The translations under genes and the position numbers were made by a program. The notes beneath the pieces are model-generated. The model was not told where the DNA came from. It ran no database searches and saw nothing but the letters and a program-made list of their open reading frames with translations. Positions 1-5,520 of a DNA stretch of 8,109 nucleotides are shown here, piece by piece. Numbering within the stretch: the stretch's first letter is position 1; each line of letters opens with the position of its first letter. Source of the stretch: Bacteroidota bacterium. Lineage in GTDB: Bacteria > Bacteroidota > Bacteroidia > Chitinophagales > UBA8649. The DNA lies in the NCBI GenBank assembly GCA_003447535.1, contig DLYY01000104.1, positions 1-8,109 on the forward strand, written 5' to 3'.

Positions 1-1
1 A

Positions 2-781
2 GATTCTGGAGTGGCCATCATGGGAGAGGGTATTGGCAGTGATGAAAATCGGGCCGAAATGGCATGCAGTCAGGCCTTGGATTCACCGTTGTTATTCTCG
101 CAGAGCATTCGAGGTGCAAAGCATGTATTATTAAACATTACAAGCGGAAGTAAAGAGGTAACGCTTGATGAGATTCAGTTGATTTCGGATCAAATTCAGG
201 ATGAAACCGGAGAGATATGTGATATGATTCTTGGTACTTCTCTTAGTGATGAACTTGATGAAGAACTAAAAGTTACTTTGATTGCTACCGGCTTTAATCA
301 TCCATCTGATTTAGGTCAGCCTATTGAAGAGGTAAGTACAGTATCTCTTGAAAGTCAGTCATATGCTGATGCGACGGGCAGCGATGTCTTAGAGCCAACT
401 ATGCAAGAAAACTCGATAATGAATACTGAAGGCCAAACCATGCTTACGTTAGATGATGTAATAGAGTCCGATGTCGAGCCCGTTGGTTTAACTAATAAAA
501 TAGCTGAAACTTCAGGTTTATCTTCTGAAACCAGAGATGCTCAGTTCAAAGCGGTTGATCGGGTGGAGCGATTGCGCCATGTAAGTGCAAAGTGGCGTGA
601 GCCAAGCCAGAGTGACAGATTGTATAATGAGCCAAGTTATTTACGTCGAGACTCATCAATCAGCAATGAGAATCAAGGTATCGGTGATGCTTCATCCTTC
701 ACAATAGGTCCTGGAGACAATGAAGAGAATCAATATGAGATTCGTAAAGACAACGCCTACCTCAACAACAATATTGACTAA
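2..781 (+). CDS. ftsZ: Cell division protein FtsZ, C-terminal part (5' truncated by window edge)
   Basis: Tubulin-like GTPase that polymerises into the cytokinetic Z ring at mid-cell. Reading in frame from base 2 gives DSGVAIMGEG, which continues the FtsZ T7-loop region; the nucleotide-binding domain and true start lie upstream of the window, so the GTG at base 11 is internal. Visible parts: the C-terminal tubulin-like domain (roughly the first 100 residues; ENRAEMACSQAL, SPLL, IRGAKHVLLNIT and the VTLIATGF strand), then a long acidic, low-complexity linker of about 80 residues, then a basic stretch (DRVERLRHVSAKWREP), another polar segment, and a short terminal peptide NAYLNNNID. Ending in a YLxxNxD-like peptide is what I remember of Bacteroidota FtsZ, and differs from the proteobacterial DxPxFLR tail. 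It ends tail to tail with the flavin reductase gene, sharing bases 778-781. Usual dcw neighbours (ftsA, murC) would be off the left edge. Confidence 0.97.
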   Translation, partial: DSGVAIMGEGIGSDENRAEMACSQALDSPLLFSQSIRGAKHVLLNITSGSKEVTLDEIQLISDQIQDETGEICDMILGTSLSDELDEELKVTLIATGFNHPSDLGQPIEEVSTVSLESQSYADATGSDVLEPTMQENSIMNTEGQTMLTLDDVIESDVEPVGLTNKIAETSGLSSETRDAQFKAVDRVERLRHVSAKWREPSQSDRLYNEPSYLRRDSSISNENQGIGDASSFTIGPGDNEENQYEIRKDNAYLNNNID

Positions 782-1647
782 CGTTTATAGAAGTTGACAG
801 CTAGGGCGAGGCTAGATTGATAGTCTCCTTTTTTTATTTTTTCTCGAATTATTTGATGGAGCTTCTCTTCATTTACAGGTGTTTCTTTCTGATGATTGAG
901 TAAGTCTTCTTCTGAAGGAAGTTTAATTTCCATAGCTAGTTGAGCGAGTTCTGCTCCAGTAAGGAGCTTGCTTTCCACAAGGCCTTTTGGTAGGCTATCA
1001 AATCCTAGGTTTTGTTTTTCAAATGGATTATTAATGCTAAAGATGGCATCTCCAGATGCTCGTACGTAATCATTTCGCCCTAGTCGTCCTATAAGATCAA
1101 TTTTTTGTGCATCGATTAATCCATCCTCGGCTAGGATTGATGCATGGATGTGAATCTTTTTAATTGCACAAATAAAAAGGGTGCCTGCACCCCCTTCATT
1201 TCCTAAGTGTTTAGTGTCTTCAACAATGCATTCTAATTGCACCTTGGCTTCCTTTACTCGAAATGGTTTAACGACTTCGGAAGCAATAGGGGTTACTCCT
1301 GCTTTTGAAAACTCGTTAATATTCTCTGCATAATCGGTGGAAGAGATATTCATCTGGTGGACCAGATCATAGGAAACAATGTTGACCACTACTTCGCCAT
1401 TATCCTTAAGGTTATGGTAGGTATCCTTTGTCGTATTGTCTCGGCCGCGTCGATTAGAGGAAAAGACGATAATGGGAGGATTTGAGCTAAACAGATTGAA
1501 AAAACTATATGGAGCGAGATTTGCATTGCCCTCTTTGGAAAGGGTGCTTGCCCAACAAATGGGCCTTGGGCCAACGGCTCCGGTTAGTAATCGATGGCGA
1601 TCACGTATTGGCAAATCGTAGGGATTATAGCTAACTATGTCTGTCAT
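778..1647 (-). CDS. Flavin reductase family protein (FMN-binding split-barrel), next to FAH
   Basis: Flavoprotein of the flavin reductase-like / DIM6-NTAB family, which bind FMN in a split-barrel fold and usually reduce flavin or act with a partner oxygenase. The 289-residue protein shows the family's N-terminal core: LLTGAVGPRPICWAST (about residues 20-35), NLAPYSFFNLFSSNPP (43-58), then the NxxxTxxN-type region with DTYHNL and VVVNIVS, and the EC...GNEGGAGTLFICAIKKIHIH strand region. The C-terminal 80 residues are a helical extension. I chose the ATG at 1647 (MTDIVSYNPYD); the longer reading frame to 1701 adds 18 residues that overlap the end of FAH and do not resemble the family. It starts 13 nt after the FAH stop with no Shine-Dalgarno, so the two are very likely co-transcribed. 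Such a gene often accompanies tyrosine catabolism genes in Bacteroidota; its substrate is not shown by the sequence. Its stop overlaps that of ftsZ. Confidence 0.9.
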   Translation of the reverse strand: MTDIVSYNPYDLPIRDRHRLLTGAVGPRPICWASTLSKEGNANLAPYSFFNLFSSNPPIIVFSSNRRGRDNTTKDTYHNLKDNGEVVVNIVSYDLVHQMNISSTDYAENINEFSKAGVTPIASEVVKPFRVKEAKVQLECIVEDTKHLGNEGGAGTLFICAIKKIHIHASILAEDGLIDAQKIDLIGRLGRNDYVRASGDAIFSINNPFEKQNLGFDSLPKGLVESKLLTGAELAQLAMEIKLPSEEDLLNHQKETPVNEEKLHQIIREKIKKGDYQSSLALAVNFYKR

Positions 1648-1660
1648 ACCATAGATTAAG

Positions 1661-2929
1661 TTAAGATTTCGAAGGGAGCAATGTAAAGGAGCAAGGCCCA
1701 AAACCTATGCGCACTCCATCTCTTTCCGCATAGCCTCTCATTGTGCAGGTGTCACCATCCACTAAAAACTTACGTTCGTTGCCGCTCTTAAGTTTAATAG
1801 GTTTACTACCTCGCCAAGCAAGTTCTAACATGGAGCCGTATGAAGTTGGTTCCGGTCCTGAAATGGTACCTGAGGCATAAAGATCCCCTGTTCGAATATT
1901 GCAACCATTTACCGTCTGATGGGCTAGTTGCTGGAACATATTCCAATACATGTACTTGAAGTTCGATTGGCAAATGGTCGTCGTTTTACCACTTTCTTCG
2001 GTTATCGCTACTTCCAGATTTACATCAAAGTGCCCTTTGCCTTGATATTGCAGATAGGGTAATGGCTTAGGGTCATCTTGTACAGGGCTGTCTATTCGAA
2101 AGGGATCCAAAGCATCAAGCGTAACAACCCAGGGGGAAAGAATCGATCCAAAGTTCTTTGCGAGAAAGGGCCCCAAGGGGACGTATTCCCATTTTTGGAT
2201 ATCCCTTGCAGACAAATCATTAAACAGCATGAGTCCAGCGATATGGTCTTCAGTTTGGTCTATTGATATAGGCTCACCCAGTCTGTTTTCGCCGCAGGTA
2301 ACAAAGGCCATTTCCAACTCAAAATCCACTAAGCGACTAGGACCATAAACAGGGGATGTAACATCTTGCGGAAGGGTTTGTCCTTTGGGTCGGTTAATGG
2401 GAGTGCCACTGACTACAATGGAGGAGGCTCGTCCGTGATAACCTACTGGAATGTGCTTCCAGTTGGGTAGGAGCGCATTATCGGGATCTCTAAACATGGT
2501 GCCGACATTTCTAGCATGATCTTCACTTGAGTAAAAGTCAGTATAATCACCAATCATAAAAGGAAGGTGCATTGTCGCTTCAGAATGCAAGACAAAAAAT
2601 GCTTCTCGATCTGGATGATTCTTTAGCTTGCTGCTATGGCCGGTTAACAAGCGCGATACCTGATTACGAACTCGTGTTATCTCTTTTCGGCCGTAGCTAA
2701 AAAAAGTATTAAGTGTTTCTAGTTCAAAGTAAGGTGCCTCAAGGTCGAGTAAGTTGGCTTCTCCAAGAAGCTGAAGATCTAGAATGTATTGACCAATAGC
2801 TACTCCTGGTCGCTCACTTCTGTCTTCAGTTGAGAAGATTCCAAAAGGTAAATTTTGCACCGGAAAGTCAGTGCCGGCATTAATAGATAACCATGTAGTT
2901 AAGTCGGGATGATTTGGAGAATAGGACAT
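1661..2929 (-). CDS. fahA: Fumarylacetoacetase (fumarylacetoacetate hydrolase)
   Basis: Cytosolic hydrolase (EC 3.7.1.2) that splits 4-fumarylacetoacetate into fumarate and acetoacetate, the last step of tyrosine/homogentisate degradation. Length, 422 residues, matches the mammalian and bacterial enzymes, and it aligns nearly end to end with mouse FAH from memory. N-terminal FAH domain covers about residues 17-120. In the catalytic domain the metal ligands are present: Asp128 (IGDYTDFY), Glu204 and Glu206 (VDFELEMAF), Asp238 (FNDLSARD); the general base His138 is in SSEDHARNVG. Other conserved blocks are ALLPNWKHIPVGYHGRASS (151-169), IQKWEYVPLGPFLAKNFG (244-261), DPKPLPYLQ (286-294) and NGCNIRTGDLYASGTISG (341-358). 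The common Trp of NDWSARD is Leu239 here. Start ATG at 2929 fits the family. It lies 53 nt after the small hypothetical gene and 13 nt before the flavin reductase. Homogentisate dioxygenase and 4-hydroxyphenylpyruvate dioxygenase are not in the window. Confidence 0.97.
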   Translation of the reverse strand: MSYSPNHPDLTTWLSINAGTDFPVQNLPFGIFSTEDRSERPGVAIGQYILDLQLLGEANLLDLEAPYFELETLNTFFSYGRKEITRVRNQVSRLLTGHSSKLKNHPDREAFFVLHSEATMHLPFMIGDYTDFYSSEDHARNVGTMFRDPDNALLPNWKHIPVGYHGRASSIVVSGTPINRPKGQTLPQDVTSPVYGPSRLVDFELEMAFVTCGENRLGEPISIDQTEDHIAGLMLFNDLSARDIQKWEYVPLGPFLAKNFGSILSPWVVTLDALDPFRIDSPVQDDPKPLPYLQYQGKGHFDVNLEVAITEESGKTTTICQSNFKYMYWNMFQQLAHQTVNGCNIRTGDLYASGTISGPEPTSYGSMLELAWRGSKPIKLKSGNERKFLVDGDTCTMRGYAERDGVRIGFGPCSFTLLPSKS

Positions 2930-2982
2930 TCGCTCATTTTTTAGGAAGGTACAAAATGCACAGTGATTAGCGTAGGGTTATA

Positions 2983-3285
2983 CTAATCGAAAAACCCATC
3001 ACCCTCACCGCAGCGGTATTTCTTTCTTGTTTCTCTTTTTTTGAGTTCACGCTCTATCATAAGATCGGCAAGTTCTTTTGCCCAGGCATTACTCAGTGAC
3101 TGACTGAAAATTTTTGCGAGCTTGGCTTCCTCAATATCGATTTGGTAAAGGATTTGTCGCAATTTTGAAGGATTGGAGGAGAGGGCCTTTTCAATTTGCT
3201 GAATGAGCCAGTTGTAATCTTTCTGGACCATATTCTCCGAAAGATTGTTCATGGTTTGCTTCCAATGCTCTACTTCAAAATTCAT
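2983..3285 (-). CDS. Small helical hypothetical protein
   Basis: I do not recognise this 100-residue protein with certainty. It is predicted soluble and mostly helical: no signal peptide or membrane segment, an amphipathic N-terminal region (MNFEVEHWKQTMNNL), a middle with IDIEEAKLAKIF, and a strongly charged helix (ELADLMIERELKKRETRKKY) before a Gly/Asp-rich end GEGDGFFD. The closing IEREL-K-R-TRK pattern recalls short conserved Bacteroidota proteins that sit beside unrelated housekeeping genes, but that is only an impression. The reading frame extends to a TTG at 3303; I prefer the ATG at 3285 because the TTG lies within a perfect TAnnTTTG promoter-like box (3301-3308, minus). An ATG at 3252 (MNNLSENMVQ) is also possible. 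It is head to head with the DUF4197 lipoprotein gene (29 nt between starts) and upstream of FAH on the same strand, so it may lead that transcript. Confidence 0.65.
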   Translation of the reverse strand: MNFEVEHWKQTMNNLSENMVQKDYNWLIQQIEKALSSNPSKLRQILYQIDIEEAKLAKIFSQSLSNAWAKELADLMIERELKKRETRKKYRCGEGDGFFD

Positions 3286-3300
3286 ATATTCAACATAGAA

Positions 3301-3335
3301 CAAAAATATCTGTTATGGTGCGATTCATTCACACA
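3301..3335 (-). promoter_or_regulatory. Candidate Bacteroidota-type promoter for the hypothetical-FAH-flavin reductase genes
   Basis: Read on the minus strand, bases 3308 to 3301 are TATTTTTG, a full match to the Bacteroidota -7 element TAnnTTTG. Upstream, 21 nt away, is TGTG (3333-3330), a weak fit to the -33 TTTG element. Transcription would begin near 3295, about 10 nt before the ATG at 3285. The element overlaps the start of the divergent lipoprotein gene at 3315, so the -33 region lies inside that coding sequence. Match is by eye only. Confidence 0.4.
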
Positions 3336-4034
3336 CTGTGTATTCCAATGATAATCTGTCTATCGGCATGCGATGTATTTCAGTCAATAGCTCAAGCGCC
3401 TACTATTGATCGAAGTAGCCTAAGTCAAGAAGAGATTAAAAGGGGTTTAAAAGAGGCCCTCCATGTTAGCACGGACACATCCGTCACAAAAGCGAGTGCT
3501 ATCAATGGTTTTTTGGCCAATGAAGCAATAAAAATTGCTGTGCCAGAAGAAGCACAAAGAGTCATTGAGAAGACTAAAAAAATACCAATAGTAAATAAGG
3601 CAATCGCGCGCGTGATGGAAAGTTTTGAAGAAAGCATGAATCGAGCGGCGGAGGACGCTGCAGGTGAAGCCATGGTGGTTTTTAAGGAAGTTATTCAAAA
3701 CATCACCTTCCAAGATGTGCTGCAGATACTTAATGGGGAGGGTGATGCGGCGACTCAGTTTTTAGAAGATAATGCCCGTCAGTCCCTCTACGATCGGTTC
3801 TATCCGATTGTCGATAACTCAATGTCCAAAAAGAACGTGGATCAAACCTGGTCCCAAGTCACGGGATTATACAACCAACACGTCGGAGGAGAAATTGAAA
3901 CCGACCTTAATACTTATATAACAAATAAAGCGCTTGACGGTCTCTTTTATCTTATTGCAGAGGAAGAAGCTAAAATTCGCAAGGATCCAATGCACCAAGT
4001 AACAGAGATTCTACAAAAGGTATTTGGTAGTTAA
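3315..4034 (+). CDS. DUF4197 family lipoprotein
   Basis: Predicted lipoprotein of the DUF4197 family; molecular function is unknown. Residues 1-18 are a type II signal peptide (basic Arg3, hydrophobic stretch with CIPMIICL) with lipobox LSAC and lipidated Cys19, so the mature protein should be membrane-anchored on the periplasmic side. The DUF4197 core then follows: IKRGLKEALHVSTDTSV (about 41-57), NGFLANEAIKIAVPEE (64-79), MNRAAEDAAGEAMVVFKEVI (108-127), ITFQDVLQILNGEGDAATQF (130-149), LYDRFYPIVDNSM (158-170), YNQHVGG (186-192) and the diagnostic end NKALDGLFYLIAEEEAKIRKDP (208-229) with LQKVFGS. The length (239 aa) is typical. It is the only plus-strand gene between two minus-strand groups: its start is 29 nt from the divergent hypothetical gene and its stop overlaps that of the TIGR02757 gene. 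I found no good promoter on this strand. Confidence 0.94.
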   Translation: MVRFIHTLCIPMIICLSACDVFQSIAQAPTIDRSSLSQEEIKRGLKEALHVSTDTSVTKASAINGFLANEAIKIAVPEEAQRVIEKTKKIPIVNKAIARVMESFEESMNRAAEDAAGEAMVVFKEVIQNITFQDVLQILNGEGDAATQFLEDNARQSLYDRFYPIVDNSMSKKNVDQTWSQVTGLYNQHVGGEIETDLNTYITNKALDGLFYLIAEEEAKIRKDPMHQVTEILQKVFGS

Positions 4035-4813
4035 GCGTTGGGTTGCGAAGATTCTAGTCCAAGTGAAAACAGAGCATAATCATATTTGATAGGGTCGTTG
4101 GTATCCATTTTTCTTAAGGCGCTACCGAGTTCTTCAACGGCTTGCCAATCATTTGCCTTACGTTGTAAAAGCCCTAATTCCCTTGCTATTCTTGCCACAT
4201 GAACATCTAGTGGGCATTCTAATTGACGGCTTTTGATAGTCGTCCAAAGACCAAAATCTACCTTGTATCTATCCTTTCGCACCATCCAGCGGAAATACAT
4301 TACAAGTCTCTTACAGGCTGCCTTTTTATAAGGCGAAGCAATATGGCGCATGGTGCGCTTGGCAACAAAAGGAGATTGAGCAAACAACAGGTGCAGTTTG
4401 TGAAGGTTCTCTTTAATATTGACTTGACGATCCTGATTTTCAACGATAAGGGCATCTTCCAAGGAATCATGCCTTGCGTAGATTGATTGGAGGGTTTTGA
4501 CAATGCCCAAGACGTCCTCTCCATTAAAGGTTCGATGTTTAAACGTTTTAAGCGTGGCCAAATTTGAAGCATTGGCCTGTGTAACATAGTCATATGGCGC
4601 AAGATCCATTCGGTCTAAGAGGTCGATGCTCTTATTGATAATCGTTTTGCGGTTTCCCCAGGCAAAAAGTGCTGCAAACAGGCCAGCAATCTCGATATCT
4701 TGGCTCTGGGTAAATCGGTGTGGAATAGAGATGGGGTCATGCTCAATGAAGGCGCGGTTGTAATACAAGTTTAAGGCGTCATCGAGTAACTCTTTTTTTT
4801 CACGAAGCGTCAT
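4031..4813 (-). CDS. TIGR02757 (DUF2400) family protein, possible HhH-GPD-like fold
   Basis: Full-length (260 aa) member of the TIGR02757/DUF2400 family, common in Bacteroidota and of unproven function. Family blocks seen: LFAALFAWGNRKTI (45-58), FKHRTFNGEDV (91-101), KAACKRLVMYFRWMVRKD (164-181), VDFGLWTTI (185-193), PLDVHVARIARELGLLQRK (201-219), NDWQAVEELGSALRKMD (221-237) and DPIKYDYALFSLG (240-252). No signal peptide or membrane segment, so cytosolic. The layout of the C-terminal half, with Lys168 ahead of a PLDVHxxRIAR stretch, resembles the catalytic Lys/Asp region of endonuclease III and Ogg1-type glycosylases; this is my inference (see findings). Start ATG at 4813 overlaps the end of the PrsW gene by 14 nt, implying translational coupling and a shared transcript. 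The stop shares bases 4031-4034 with the convergent lipoprotein gene. Confidence 0.93.
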   Translation of the reverse strand: MTLREKKELLDDALNLYYNRAFIEHDPISIPHRFTQSQDIEIAGLFAALFAWGNRKTIINKSIDLLDRMDLAPYDYVTQANASNLATLKTFKHRTFNGEDVLGIVKTLQSIYARHDSLEDALIVENQDRQVNIKENLHKLHLLFAQSPFVAKRTMRHIASPYKKAACKRLVMYFRWMVRKDRYKVDFGLWTTIKSRQLECPLDVHVARIARELGLLQRKANDWQAVEELGSALRKMDTNDPIKYDYALFSLGLESSQPNA

Positions 4814-5510
4814 CCCAACGGTCTTTAAATGGGCTTAAATCGCTGCTGTGATTCATGAGTTTATGCGCTTGTTTAATGCCTATAACTAAAGTAAATAGGG
4901 TAAGAATCGCCAAACCGGGATAGCTTTCTATAAATATGAAATAGTCATAGGCTCCATGAAAGATGATGGCCATAAAAAGTCCTCTAGCAAGTAGCCGATT
5001 ACTCTCGCTCTCACTGGCAGCGAATTTGGCAAGCCCCGCGTAGTAACCCATCATTACAGCAAACATAGCATGGGCAGGTACCGCAGTAATTGTTCTTAGA
5101 ATGGCGACTTGCATGCCCCCTTGCGATACGTAGAGAATGTTTTCTACAAAGGCAAAGCCCATTGATATGTATACGGCATAGATTATACCATCAAAGGGTT
5201 CATTGAAGTTCTTATTCCGAAAGGCATAATAGCGAAGAGCGAGGAACTTCCCGGCTTCTTCAGTTAAGGCAACGACAATAAATGCTTGTATGGCCATATA
5301 GATAAGCTCATTTCCCTCGAAGAGATATAGAGGAAAATGATTCCACCACAGCAAGCTAGCAAGTAAGACAAAAATGACGCTTAAGCAACCGAGTAAAAAG
5401 GAGATACCAAGAACCGATAGGGGTTCTTTTTCATGTTTGTCTCTATAATACAGATAAATCAAGATGGCAATTACAGGGGCTGTAGCCCAGATGAAAAGGT
5501 TCCAAGTCAT
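4800..5510 (-). CDS. prsW: PrsW family intramembrane metalloprotease
   Basis: Multi-pass inner-membrane protein of the PrsW (M82) family; the Bacillus subtilis member makes the first cut in the anti-sigma factor RsiW. This 236-residue protein has about seven or eight hydrophobic segments and the family motifs: TEEAGK (Glu84, Glu85, Lys88), FDGIIYAVYISMGFAFVEN (106-124, with Glu123 and Asn124), the RTITAVPAHAMFA block with His147, and IIFHGAYDY with His185; the Glu and His residues are the expected zinc ligands/active site. An early DKHEKEP loop (24-30) is also typical. I chose ATG 5510 (MTWNLFIWATAP) because the first membrane segment begins there; the frame to 5576 would run 22 residues into DUF1015. 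It lies 10 nt after DUF1015 and overlaps the TIGR02757 gene by 14 nt. No sigma/anti-sigma pair is nearby, so its substrate is unknown here and the symbol is a family name. Confidence 0.93.
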   Translation of the reverse strand: MTWNLFIWATAPVIAILIYLYYRDKHEKEPLSVLGISFLLGCLSVIFVLLASLLWWNHFPLYLFEGNELIYMAIQAFIVVALTEEAGKFLALRYYAFRNKNFNEPFDGIIYAVYISMGFAFVENILYVSQGGMQVAILRTITAVPAHAMFAVMMGYYAGLAKFAASESESNRLLARGLFMAIIFHGAYDYFIFIESYPGLAILTLFTLVIGIKQAHKLMNHSSDLSPFKDRWDDAS

Positions 5511-5520
5511 GAGATACGTT

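Noticed and set aside
1648..1701. N-terminal extension of the flavin reductase frame (MGLAPLHCSL...).
   Set aside because: It overlaps the 3' end of FAH and is not family-like; the ATG at 1647 gives a normal N-terminus.
2894..2943. A 12-codon frame (MSECPILQIIPT) overlapping the FAH start, as a possible upstream leader peptide.
   Set aside because: Very short, with no signal of translation or attenuation; an out-of-frame ATG eight bases upstream is expected by chance.
2930..2982. Possible separate promoter for FAH (GCATTTTG on the minus strand).
   Set aside because: Only the TTTG half matches and no TTTG lies at a suitable distance upstream.
3286..3303. TTG start for the small hypothetical protein.
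   Set aside because: The TTG is part of a perfect TAnnTTTG box and an ATG follows six codons later.
3425..3713. Minus-strand open frames inside the lipoprotein gene.
   Set aside because: Antisense shadows of a well-supported DUF4197 gene, with no recognisable protein features of their own.
4223..4602. Overlapping open frames on both strands inside the TIGR02757 gene.
   Set aside because: The TIGR02757 frame carries all family motifs; the others are compositional shadows.
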